Assembly (NCBI GenBank): GCA_023935145.1
Contig: CM043699.1
Location: 141,032,036 to 141,096,035, forward strand
Reading direction: 5' to 3'
Source: Bretschneidera sinensis
Lineage: Eukaryota; Streptophyta; Magnoliopsida; Brassicales; Akaniaceae
Length of the DNA: 64,000 bases
The notes under the pieces were generated by a model. The model was not told the origin of the DNA. It saw nothing but the letters and a program-made list of their open reading frames with translations, and made no database searches. Positions 36,301 to 47,800 of the stretch are shown here, in pieces; positions within the stretch are counted from its first letter, which is position 1, and each line of letters begins with the position of its first letter. The translations under genes were made by a program, and so were the position numbers.

Positions 36301-38984
36301 CTTTTTTTTCTTGGGATCTGGTTGGGATTTTGGCATAACCTTTTCTTTTCTGGTGCATGCCATATCTTTATTTAGTTATAGTAATCCGGTTCTCATTTTT
36401 GAATGAAATTTTTTCACCACTTATTAGTAACAGTAGCCTGTTTGTTGCTTTATTCAAGATGATGTGTCTATTTAACACTTAGAATCTCAAACATGACTTG
36501 GATCATGAGTTAGATTCTTTATTTTTGGATAAGTAGAGTTAGAAGAAGTGAAATCTTAGAGCCTTGGAGAAATTGGACATGTTTACTCCTGAATAGCAAT
36601 ATTTACCTAGTAAATTGATTTGTCTGCATCCTTTTGCAATAAATTTTCATCTTTGCAACTAACATAATGAAGTGGATGCAACATTTCATATAGCATTCAT
36701 CTTGTGATTCATATGATTTATGGGGCAAACAGTATGAAATTTATGATGAGAACTCTGCGTGGTGCCAGTTGCTAATAATTTCTTTTTTACATGATAGCTT
36801 GCATGTTCACCAGATTGTGAAGTATCTTATGATTTGGACTCAATTTTGTACAATGGCAATGTTTGGGAAGCTCCATTTAAATCTGTTCCCAAACCACACC
36901 AATAACATTCAATAATTGCTTGTTGCTTAAAGCCAACCAATGCCCCTTTTAACAGCTAGTTGTCTACAGGTTCATCTGCTGCTGATTGGACACAGGATGG
37001 AGAATTCAATAGCTGGTTTGATCAGCAACTGTTTGATGTGGAAAATGCACAGGAAGTCAAGAGATGGTCCTCGCATCCGCAGCCTTCTTCTGCTTATTTT
37101 GCAGATTCGAAACCTTTGCACAGAACGTCTTCATATCCCCAAGAGCAACCACAGCTGCATCGCTTCTCAAGTGAACCGATTCTTGTACCAAAAACAACTT
37201 TCACTTCTTTCCCTCCTCCTGGAAGCAGATCTCAGCAGGCTTCACCACGCAACCTAAATAATCCTCCTCTTGCTGTTGGACCTCAGTTGCCCTTCTCTGC
37301 GCCAAATTTCTCTCCATTATCCAACTCTAATCTTCATCTGGCTGGTTTATCACATGGGTTGCATTATGGTGGAAATGTGCCCCAGTTTAACTCTTCTGGT
37401 CTTCCTTTTAATAGCAGGCCACAAAATCATTGGGTTAACCATGCTGGCCTTTTACACGGAGATCATTCTGGTCTCTTGCATAATCTATTACAACAATTAC
37501 CTCATCAAAACGGCCTAATGTCGCCGCAGTTAATGTCACCCCAGCAGCAGTTGCAGCAGCAGAGACTGCTTCACCCAGTTCAACCATCTTTCACCCATTT
37601 TGCAGCATTGCAGTCCCAATTATATAATACCCATCCTTCACCATCACATCATAAACCTAAATCATCACAAAGAAGCAGACAAAATATTCGTTTATCTCAA
37701 CAGGGCTCTGATAATAGTAGCCAGAGAAGTGATGGTGGATTGCAATTTAGATCCAAGCACATGACAGGTGAAGAAATAGAGAGTATTCTTAAAATGCAGC
37801 ATGCGGCCACACATAGCAACGACCCATACATAGATGATTATTACCACCAAGCTTGTATTGCCAAAAAATCTTCTGGGTCAAGGGTGAAACATCATTTTTG
37901 CCCATCTCATTTGAAAGAGTTTCCTACTCGAGCTCGTAATAGTACAGAACAGCAAGTCCACGTTGATGCTTTTGGAAAGATTTCCCTCTCTTCCATACGT
38001 AGGCCTCGCCCCCTGCTTGAAGTTGACCCTCCATCTAGTTGTGTTGATGGAAACTCTGAACAGAAAGTCTCTGAGAAGCCTCTTGAACAGGAACCATTGC
38101 TTGCAGCTAGAATCACCGTTGAAGATGGCCTTTGTCTTCTTCTTGATATAGATGATATTGACCGGCTCCTGCAGTTCAGTAAGCCCCAGGATGGTGGGGC
38201 TCATCTCAGGCGGAGGCGGCAGATCTTGCTCGAAGGGTTTGCAACATCACTTCAGCTTGTTGATCCATTTAGCAAAAGTGGCCAAACAGTTGGGATAACT
38301 CCCAAGGATGATATCGTGTTCCTAAGAATAATGTCTCTTCCCAAGGGTCGAAAGTTACTCTCTAAATTCCTTCAGTTTCTCATCCCTGGTAGTGAGCTCA
38401 ACCGAATTGTATGTATGGCTATTTTCCGTCACTTGAGGTTTTTGTTTGGCGGCCTTCCATCTGATCTGGGAGCAGCAGGGACAATTACAAATCTTGCAAA
38501 GACAGTTTCTACATGTGTTCAAGGCATGGATTTTCGTGCACTTAGTTGTTGTCTTGCGGCCGTTGTTTGTTCTTCAGAGCAGCCACCACTACGCCCCCTT
38601 GGAAGCCCTGCTGGGGATGGTGCCTCTGTTATTTTGATAGCTCTTCTTGAACGGGCAGCTGAACTAACTAATCCTGCTGTCAACTGTAGCAATACTAATG
38701 GTGGTCTCTGGAGGGCTTCATTTGATGAATTTTTTGCTCTTCTTACCAAGTATTGCCGGAGTAAATATGAAACTATATGTACTCAAAACCAGGCCAACAC
38801 AGATGTGTTGGATTTAGCTATAAAGAGGGAAATGCCTGCTGAGCTTTTGCGCTCTAGTCTTCTTCACACTAATGAGGACCAGCGAAATTTTTTATTAACT
38901 TTTGGTCGAAAATCCACGCCCACCAGTGGGTCTAACTCCCACGCTAGGAGTGGCCAAATGAATTCTGAATCAGTAAGGGGTTAG
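30398..38984 (+). CDS. PAT1 family mRNA-decapping activator
   Basis: Exons 30398-30449, 31074-31225, 32161-32217, 34780-34855 and 36970-38984 sum to 2352 bases (783 residues) with consistent phases. PAT1 proteins bridge the LSM1-7 ring and the DCP2 decapping machinery in P-bodies and promote 5'-3' mRNA decay. In Arabidopsis PAT1 is also an immune MAP-kinase target (family knowledge). Seen here: the acidic N-terminal block [13 protein letters not shown], a linker with [16 protein letters not shown] and [14 protein letters not shown], then [20 protein letters not shown] long Pro/Gln/Ser-rich central region follows (about residues 140-340). Next come [18 protein letters not shown] with [12 protein letters not shown], and a helical C-terminal domain (from [15 protein letters not shown] to the stop). 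Exon 5 carries about 85% of the protein. The start is the only in-frame ATG of exon 1; the leader is CT-rich (30120-30150). Confidence 0.95.
33065..33400. other. GC-richer insert in PAT1 intron 3, unidentified
   Basis: A block with text such as TTGCAGCGGCAGCACCCGATCTCGG stands out from the AT-rich intron. The frames are Pro/Ser-rich and short. It may be a fragment of a gene or element moved here. No family is recognised. Confidence 0.3.
33845..34620. mobile_element. Possible decayed element with CGATTCATGATTCG words
   Basis: Both ends of this intronic stretch carry repeated, partly palindromic words. ATCATACGATTCATGG and AATCGAATCGTACG lie on the left; GAATCGTACGAATCTC and TTCGATTCATGATTCG lie on the right. 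The middle is AT-rich. The arrangement suggests subterminal repeats of a DNA element, but termini were not found. Confidence 0.3.
35765..36107 (-). mobile_element. Solo LTR in PAT1 intron 4
   Basis: A 343-base block starts TGATGTAGAACAG and ends TACCCCATCA, giving inverted TGATG/CATCA termini. It is flanked by perfect 5-bp duplications ATGAT (35760-35764 and 36108-36112). On the minus strand it carries a TATA-like CTCTATATAAGAG followed by an AATAAATAAATA polyadenylation-like run, so the LTR points against PAT1. No internal retroelement sequence is attached, as expected after LTR-LTR recombination. Confidence 0.8.
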
Positions 38985-40097
38985 TAGAGGAGGAACCAAG
39001 TGTTAAAGGCATCTTAAAAGTTACTCTGCGCTTCACAGAGTGAATTTGTTCAGCAATGGCATGTGGCCGGTGGAGAGGAGCTAAGGGATGTGCATATCTG
39101 TTGTAGGAATCTGTTAAGGGTTCAGCATCATGTGTTCTATTTTCTTTTCTTTTTCTTAAATCTGGATAAACTATAGGCAATTCATAAATGTGTAATATGA
39201 TGAAATTTATCTGACAGGAGTTTGTGACCGGAAGTTCTATCTTCTGGGGAGCTTTATTTTGGTGCTCTTTGTTGAAACTCCAGGCAAAACTGCAAGCATA
39301 GGGGATAGGAGATGGAGAATAGGGGATGTACAGGGTGGTGTTTCTGGAACATTTCACAGCTTTCTTTTGTCCCAATTGTCATGGACAACAGTGTTTATGT
39401 TGCAGAAGATGGGGTCATTTGAGCACATGTTTGGGTATCGAAAAGTTCAAGGAGTTTTTATCTGAACAATGATAAACATGTAATAAGTAGAAAAAATTCT
39501 GAGACATTCATAGCTGTAAAATCAAGGTTTTGGTACCCCTCACCCAGCGGGGAAGGGGACCTTCCCTTTTCTCTCTCGCCATTCTTATTTGGGAAGTTGC
39601 CAACATCTTTGAGATGGCATTAGTATTGTTATGATGCACTAGTGGCTCTTCTTAATTTGATCTTTGCAGGACATGTATTATGCTGCAGTCTGGACAGAAG
39701 AGGAAGAAACCTGGAACTGACTTAGCATAAATACTTGTTTTTGTATTGTAATGGTTTCAGACTTAGATTTCTATCGAGGATTAGGGTAGGTCATGCTCTG
39801 GGCTCTGTTATATTTCTGGCCTTAATGGAGATCACTGGCTGCGTGCAATTTGTTGTAACTGGAAATGAAGAACTTGGTTATCAGTCAATTAAGAAGTCTT
39901 TCGATAGTATATGTATCCGCAATTATTTTGAGTATTAACTTTCGGTTCTGGTTGATAGGCTGGTTTATAGAATAATCGAGTACTTGTTTTACTATAAAAG
40001 TATGGGAACATAATTAGTACTTGTGTTACAGTAAGTATGGGTCAATCAGATTATGCTTTTCTCAATTTTAAAATGGAACTTTAAGCTTAAAATTCTA
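38985..40097 (+). other. PAT1 3' UTR and downstream spacer
   Basis: Sequence of transcribed-looking composition runs to about 39750, and AATAAA-like signals are weak (CATAAATACTT at 39726). AT-rich spacer follows. Reading frames here are short and unconvincing. Confidence 0.4.
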
Positions 40098-40193
40098 TTA
40101 ACTTTTCAATTGTTTTGGATAGCTAAAATTTTGTCGTCAAATAAAAACAATGTTATGTAAAATTTTGTCCATCCAAAACAATTAAAGGGTTAA
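40098..40193. mobile_element. Tiny fold-back element, 96 bases
   Basis: TTAACTTTTCAATTGTTTTGGATAG... on the left pairs with ...CATCCAAAACAATTAAAGGGTTAA on the right. The near-perfect inverted repeat is about 37 bases long, with a spacer of only about 20 bases. It is probably a MITE end-to-end fold-back. Confidence 0.6.
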
Positions 40194-40539
40194 AATGGAT
40201 TTAATTTAAATTTAAAGTTTTTTTTTCAAAATTAAGAGAATCGAAATCCGGATCGAAATATTGCTGTTATATACTGTTTTTTTTATCTAAAAATCTTTAA
40301 AAAGTAAGTAATTTTAATATTATCAAATGTCATAAATTACTATTAAATTATATCATTATACTAAATTATTGTGAGATGATACTCTAAATTACTATAAAAT
40401 GATATTGGAAAATCATATAATGTTATTTATATCAAACGATATCATATATACATCTAAAAATTAGGGTCGATATTACTAGAAGGAAAAAATAGAAAACTTG
40501 CAACTTTGGATATGATCATCGTTTTTCTTTACCAACTTA

Positions 40540-41003
40540 TTATAGCGAGGCCTTAATAACAATCTGAGACACCACCATTTCAAGGACTCGACTAATTTTA
40601 GGTCTCTTTTCTGGATCAATTTGCAAGCACAGGTTTGCTACTGCTGCTAGCTTCATAGCAGAATGGAGGCAATATTTGGCTTGCAAGTAAGTTAAACCTC
40701 TAGCAGCATCCCGAGCTATTGTAAATCTCTTTTCCCATGGAATTATTAGCAATTGATATATCTTTTACACTTCGATTATACATGTATTCGATTGCAATGT
40801 GAATCTTTTTGTGGGGAGATTCAGTGGTCTATATTTCTGCCTCCAAATTCATGTCCCTCTCCAATCTTTGAGGGAAGGGCTGAAGTTATTTGTGGCTTTC
40901 TCTAGCTCTTTCACTTTAAACACTCTTGAGTATGAGGTGGTTCCTTCTCTAGTCTTTGGTACTTGACTGAATCCCTCTTGAACAAGAAACTAAGATAGTC
41001 CAT
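40540..41003 (-). pseudogene. Receptor-like cytoplasmic kinase pseudogene, catalytic core deleted
   Basis: The minus strand starts ATG (41003) and encodes MDYLSFLFKRDSVKYQ. After a frameshift in TGTTTAAAGTG near 40925 it reads LKVKELEKATNNFSPS, the block that precedes RLCK kinase domains. After a break it reads PWEKRFTIARDAARGLTYLQ (subdomain VIa) and runs directly into SAMKLAAVANLCLQ and RPKISRVLEMVVSQ (subdomain XI), then a stop. The glycine loop, the VAIK lysine and the whole HRD-DFG-APE core are missing. The pieces most resemble RLCK-VII kinases such as PCRK1. A TATA-like TTATATATAG lies upstream (about 41095). It is almost certainly non-functional as a kinase. Confidence 0.7.
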
Positions 41004-42687
41004 TTTCTAGCTAAGATCAAACTAACTGCCCAAATTCTCCCTTCTTCACACCACCATGAGATGAAACTCTTGATTCAGTATGAGTATGGGGTACTATATA
41101 TAAGCTTTTTTTTAGTGAATTAGTAATTCCCTATAGTAAATTCTACGGTATGAGTCATGACTCTTAATCAAAGGGTCCATTATGTAATTTGTTAAGATTT
41201 TACAGGCTTCCTGGATGTTACTATACATTGTTACGTGAGTAATGATAAGTAATCAATCATTTTGTTCAGTTTGACTGTCAAGATGTTCGAATAATAATTA
41301 TAAAAACTTAAGTATCAACGTACAAATTGAATGATAATGGGCATAAGAAGACAACAAAAACTTCAATTTTTTCACGCAATGTAACGTTTTATTTTTAGCT
41401 CATTTCATATTGGACAAAATGATTGAATAAAAATGTTGGTTACAAGACATTACCTTTGCTATATAAGTGAATGTCCATTAACAACACTTGGCCAAATAAA
41501 TGTACTATCTTAAATGTACCGTCTTTTAAGGATTGGCTCTTCACATAAAAGGGAAGTCCAAATAAAGACATGAATGTCCATTAAGAGCCCAAATCATAAT
41601 AAAACCCAACGAAACTAAATTAAACATAAAAACTCATTAAAAACCAAGGACATAATAAAACTCAATGAAGATATCCCAGCATGAAAGCTTATTAAAAACA
41701 AAAACATGATAAAATCTCAATGGGCTAATTTGACATGAAGAGTCCAACAAAAAAACCACATGCAAACATCCTAAAACTATCCCACTATTACTTAAAATAT
41801 CCAAAAAATTGATTTTGTTCAAATCATAGTTAAGCCTCAAATCAGATCTTAATTAAGTGAGTTGTTCAGCTCTCATGGTCGAATAAAATTTATTTTTTGT
41901 TTTTATTATTAATTTTTGTTTTTATTACTAAAAATATGAATTTATCAAAAAAAATATTTGTTTTACCAAAGCATCTTAAAATCCACCGATAATCAAATAA
42001 CTAAATTGCAATTCACAGACAATAGTGTGTATATTGTCATATATTTTTCTGTTGTCACTTTCAAAAGGAGCCTTTTCAGCTATCATTACGCTGTATGTAA
42101 CCCTATCTAATGTATTAGAGAGGTGCTTATGGATGAAACACTCTTCTCATGCATAGTGAACAATTTAATAGTATTTATTATTCCATCCGTTTCATATTTT
42201 TAGTTTAATTTTAATTTTTTAAAATAATTTTAAATTTATTTTTCTTGATATTTTATTAATTTAAAATTATAAAAATAAAATTACTTTTATCCATGACGCT
42301 AGTGCAAAATGCAAAATAGTGTTTTTTTTTTTGAGGGGGTGGAGGGGGTGCATTTACTTTTCTCAACCCCTCTTCCCTGGTTTTGTCATCATTGGGCAGA
42401 ACAAACAGAATAATTTCAATTTTAATGATACGACTTTTAAAATGACACAACAATTATAAAACAACACAGCAACCAAAATTAGAAGAAAAGAAAAAGAAAA
42501 AAGGGGTAAAAGAAGTTGCTTGCAGTACAGTCTGCTAAAACTTACTTTGTGCTTCAAAAGCCTTTTGATAGATAAGAAACAAGTTTGATTTCAGACGAAG
42601 ACTAAGACAAAAACAATGACATTATAAGGCATAGAACAATGAATGAAGTGAAACATACAATTAATCTCAAATTATTGTAATAGGCAC

Positions 42688-42848
42688 CTGTACAAGTTCC
42701 TTGTTCCCACAAATGCACTGATCAAGCATGACTTCTTGAATACGTTCTTCAACAATTTTTTTCTTGAATATCTCCTCGATGCCTTCTGAAGAGGTTCTCC
42801 GTTCATGTATATCAGCATAAGCAGTCATATGTAAATCGCTTTGTGAAT
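42688..42848 (-). pseudogene. Orphan exon-like segment, 53 open codons
   Basis: The minus strand is open between an acceptor-like TTAAG|AT (42849) and a donor CAG|GTGCC (42688/42687). The translation is of normal complexity and charge-rich, including HERRTSSEGIEEIF, KKKIVEERIQEVM and CGNKELVQ. This reads like a real alpha-helical exon and not chance. No partner exons were found nearby. In Arabidopsis, from memory, the genes between MAPR4 and PAT1 include FANCD2, so it could be a leftover exon of a lost neighbour. I cannot assign it. Confidence 0.4.
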
Positions 42849-43029
42849 CTTAATCACTAAGTTAGTGTTTTTGTTGTGATATCATTACACTTCATAAATA
42901 TATACTACATGTTATTTAGTTTAGTAATAATTACAAACTATTTAATTAATCACTTATAAGTTACAACAATATAAAAATATATGTTATACTTCATATAATT
43001 TATATATTAATATTTATAAAATTATAATT

Positions 43030-43260
43030 ATCACACGTCCAAAATTTTGGAGGACAAGACGGCGCGAAATCTAAATTCTAACTAGAGAAAGCGCTACTTT
43101 TGATTTTGGAGGCCCAGTGAAATGGGCCAGAGCAGAGATCGTCATGATGTTCCAGTCTTGCAGACTCTGCTCATGTTTTCGTTTCATCTTTCTTGGATGA
43201 AAATTGGGCCTTGTCATCGATCCACCAGGGTCCAACTTCTTTGCGTATTTATATTTTAGA
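43030..43260. promoter_or_regulatory. Promoter-like block with three GGCCCA motifs
   Basis: GGCCCA/TGGGCC (Site II type) occurs three times within about 110 bases, two of them as the palindromic pair GGCCCAGTGAAATGGGCC. A GCGCGAAAT element lies just before and TATTTATATTTT downstream (about 43244). Such clusters mark promoters of plant housekeeping and organelle-protein genes. No gene follows, so this may be a remnant promoter. Confidence 0.35.
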
Positions 43261-43854
43261 ATTAGGATTCTCTTCCAATATTTTTCTCAATGTGCACTCT
43301 TAAATGAATGTTATATCAATATTTATGATTAATGTGTCATTTATTCAATTATTACTCTATTGTTGGTGCAACCATGAACTGAATTTATCAATGCGCGATG
43401 CGGTAACAGGCTTTTTTATTTTTTTTTACAATCTTAAAATGGATTTCAGTCTACAAAACTTAATAGTTTATCGATTTTAAAAGTTTGTCCGAAAGAAAAT
43501 AAGGAGAAAAACAAATTTGAGGGGACTTTATTGTTTGGAAATTTTTTTAATGGTAATGAAATAATTTGAAAGGGTAATTTATATTTTCAAATCTTTTAAA
43601 AATAAAAAAAAAAACATAAAAACTTGTTCGAGAGAAAATGAAATGATTTTTGTTTCCTATAAACAAAAATTAAAAACAAACACTTTTAAAAAATTTAATT
43701 TGCACGAGAAAATTTGTTTTCATTATTGTTATACAAAATACTAAACAGTTTATTCTCTATTTTTGTTTTAGCATAACCCATTTTAGATTACATTTTTATT
43801 TGGAAGTTTTAATTTAAAAAAAAAAAAGAGAGATCGGATAAGACCTTAATGTTT

Positions 43855-44280
43855 AATTAAATACTTTTGACACCGTGGTTTGGATTTGATAGTATTAACA
43901 CATTTAAGTTTAATTTATACTAAAAACACCCTATCTTGGGTATACAAATTGATAATTTTTTTGGATAATTGAGATGCCCCAATGATTCTTTTTAGCTCTT
44001 ATCAATCTCAGCTTCACGAAATTCATCTAGTTTACTAAAATCTGGATTTAAGTATCTACAACAAATTCGAGAAGTACATAATTTTTGGGAGGAAAACAAG
44101 GAAGAAAGTTGTGCTATTTTCAACACGTGCAAAGTGAATGAGGTTAACACCCTACAGTAACATCAACAGGGTGTTAATAACACTAAATTATTTGATCCAA
44201 ACCACATGGGTCAATAATATTCATTCAAACCTCAGTGTTAATACCATCTTATGTAAACCACAGGTGTTTTTGCAAATTAA
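43855..44280. mobile_element. MITE with about 40-base terminal inverted repeats
   Basis: The left arm (about 43855-43904, with ACACCGTGGTTTGGA and AGTATTAACAC) matches the reverse complement of the right arm (44235-44279, GTGTTAATACC to AAACCACAGGTGTTTTT). The interior has further ACACCCT/AGGGTGTT pairs at about 44149-44174. No transposase is encoded. Confidence 0.6.
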
Positions 44281-44811
44281 GGGAAAAAAAATATGAGATT
44301 TGATAAATAGTCTTTATCCTCTCTTTTCCTCATCTCTCATCCAAACATAACCTTACCAAAACCAACATAAGCATCTCTACGTAACATTAACATTCTTTCA
44401 TGCATAAATTAACACAATGTCCCCTATTCTTGATGGCCAGCAGGCTCTGGCTCAACGTTCCAAAATATATCTGAAAAGATAATCTATACCAAATTGTTCA
44501 TACGAAAAATCTATATAAAAACTTGTTGATCTATATTTAAAACAAGATTAATGATTGCAACCACAAACTTAATCCAACGGTAACACAACCCCTTCAAGGG
44601 CATCTCTCTAATTCAATCTCAATTATCATTGTCAAAATAAATAAAAAAAAATAACTATTAATGATTAAACTTTATTGAATTACAAAATGCATCTAATGTG
44701 GATTGCAAACAAAAAATCAAACTTATACATTACCATTTTCAACTCTTTCATGACATGATAACAGTTTATGACATTTATGGTAAATATATAAGAGAGGATG
44801 ATGGCTCTTAG

Positions 44812-47800
44812 TCAAACTTTGCAAGTCTTAGCCAGGTAATCACATCCTTCGTATACTTCCAGCCCAGGCTGGTCAAGTTGATCTTCTCTAAAGCAAGCAC
44901 ATCGTTTACTCATCTTCCCTGTTAAAGCAATTTCTAGAGGTCTCTGAACTAATCTCGGCAACCCAACATCACACCAAACCTGCCCATAGCAGTCAATAAG
45001 AGATAAACTATCAAACATGGTGGAGTCATTTGTCATGTTCAGTTCACTACAGATTTTGTGAGATCGTGAAGACCAAGTCCAGTACTAGCCATGCATCAGC
45101 AAACATTCCCAGCCATGAGACAAGAATAAAACTCAACCAGAAATAAGAAAGCAAAGAGAGACACATCACACATGCTATAAAAGCTCATTTGTAAAAAAAT
45201 TCCCAGGGCATCAAAACCCATAAAAATATTAATGCATCCAAAAATGCCCAAAGCATCGGAAACTAAATGTAGAAAACCAAAATATTCCAAACACTGTCAA
45301 GGTCTCGAAAAAATACATGCAAAGGTTAAAAAAAAGGCCCCCTCAAAATGTCTCTATTCCCAAATGAACCTAACAGCACTAATGCATTATTATACTCTCT
45401 CATTTGATAACTGGCTTCACATTTTCTCTGAGCAATGGTTGCAGTGATGATGGTGATGCCAAACTACTGGCCTATTCTTCAAATCAGTTATAACTTTGAT
45501 AGTGATAGTTATAAGTTTTCCTTCCTCCTTCCCTCCCCAAAAACTCTCTTCTTGATTTAAATGTTCAGTCTTATTGAATTCAATTGATTCATGCTTAACC
45601 TTCCTAGCAGAAAAGAAAAAAGAATAAAGAAATAGATCAATCCAAAAATATGTGGTAAAATTAAAACATCTACACACAGTACATTTCTTAGAACTTAAAC
45701 CTTTTCCTCAGACATTTTCCTCACAAAATATTAGCCAGAGGAAAGAGAGCTAGATCTCAACAGGTAAAAAGTCATTTGAGCATAGAGAGGGTTTTCTTTT
45801 CAGGAAGGATACTTAGATGACAAACCTTGGCAGCATTTAAAGGTCTAACTCCTCGCATTTAACTTTTCATTTCATGGGCTCTATAAGAAGCATAAATACC
45901 TATTAGGGTTGTCTTGAATGAAGATTTTTTTTACTTTATTGAGTTTGATATAAGTTTATTTATCTCAAAACAAATTATGGAAACTGACATGTAAAGCCGA
46001 AAGACTGGTCTCCTTCCTAAATATTGTTTCCAAGTCATAAAAATACATAACTCTGTAGGACTGCCTAAAAGAAGCATGCACACATACCTCTCCACCCTCT
46101 TCTTGACTCCACCTTGAACTGCAACTAGGTTGCTTAGCTTCTTCAATCTTTTGTTTCTCCAAAAGCTGTGAACCTCTAGCAGCCTTTGCTTCAGCTCCTT
46201 TCAAATATTTTGTGGGATTTCCTTCGCTATCATAGTAACGCCCAACAAGCTTACCAACGAATCTGCTATCAGGAATGAAAACTGATAGTAAACCAAAGCA
46301 GTGTTCATTCACTGATAATTTCAGCTGTGTTATCATATATGCTTGTAGTTAAATCGAAATGAAAAGCAAAATATCAAACACTTATCACAAGGATTTTTAA
46401 TAAAACAAGGGATGAAGGAAGGAGGGACCATATTGAGTCACAATACCTACTGTTGCCATGATTACAAGCACTCACAATCAGTTTACAGAGGCTACAAATT
46501 TACGACATATATGATTCACTAACAAGGCGTTAGACAATTTGATTAAATGCTAACAAGCAAAAATGCAATTTGGCCATGAGCCAGGACCTAAAAGGATCTT
46601 TACCTTTAACAAAAACAAAAATAAGCAAAGGCATTTCCATGACAGATACTACACATACTTTTGTCCTTGCCAAAAATGAGAGTAGCATGCTGGGATATGG
46701 ACATAGGAAGGAACATATGTATTTCTGGATACGAGGTGGTGTCACATTCCTCCTACCATCACTTAAAAAATTCTGAATCAGGTACTTATAAACCCCCTTA
46801 ACTGTTTTTTATCAGTGATTGCCCAGAACAGTTCCTGAGCCATTAGTTCATCTAAACAAACTTTAATACCACCTAGCACCCCCACAATCTCGTTCCCCTG
46901 CCCCCCAATGGGTGACTAACACTGGGAATTACGAGTGATTTCTAAGGTTATAGGCTGTGGGAGAGGTGAAATAGTTCAGAGAACAGAACTAAGCTCAGGA
47001 GATGTTTTGGGCAATCACTGATCCAAAATAGTTAAGGGAGTTTACTTCATGTAATCAAACTTTAATACCACCTAGTGCCCCCACACTCGTCCCCCTGCCC
47101 CCCAATGCGAAGCGGTCTCTGTGCTGTCGTTTCAATCTGATTCTTGCAAATGTTATTTTCTAAGCATATGCAAAGGAGATACCCAGAAAGTTATTGCAAG
47201 TCACGACATATAACAACCTTTTCTTGATCAGCTATGTTGCACATGGATCTAGGCCATGTGATGCAGAAAAGGAAATGAATTATGTACTATTTTAGGATTT
47301 CTGGGATATTACAGAATTATTATGATTTGATTTATTTCATATTATGTTGGGGATTTTATTTGGGAGTTATTATGTTTTGATTTATTTCCTTTTATGTTAG
47401 GGATTTTATTTGAGAGTTATTATGTTTTAATTTATTTCTTTTTATGTTAGGGATGTTATTAATTAGTAGGATTTTCTAGTGTGCTTGGTGCTTATACAAG
47501 CACCTTATTAATTTTGGTGGACTGAAATTATGAATTGAAAATTGGTTATCCTCTTGCTTTCTTTGTTGGTTATTTCACTTATGCCCTAATTTCTTTTCTA
47601 CCTAATCTATTTCTGTCCATTTTCTCTTGATTAATCTCCCTGCTTCTCCCCTTTCTCAATATGTTTCTCTCTCTAATTATTTGTCCAGCATCACCGTGAC
47701 ATGTGTTGGTGACCCAAAAGACCACATAGCTCATTAAGAAAGAGTAGTTATCTTAGTTGGTGGTCGTAACGCCACATGACAACACTAAAAGAATTTGCTT

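Larger units (their letters stand above)
41004..44811. other. Spacer between kinase pseudogene and MAPR4-like gene
   Basis: Mostly AT-rich DNA. It contains an exon-like frame (42688-42848), a Site II-rich block (43030-43260) and a MITE (43855-44280), each listed separately. No intact gene is seen. Confidence 0.5.

Noticed and set aside
45417..45677. 86-codon minus-strand frame in MAPR4-like intron 7
   Set aside because: It includes a His run from a simple repeat and lacks any domain. It is intronic.
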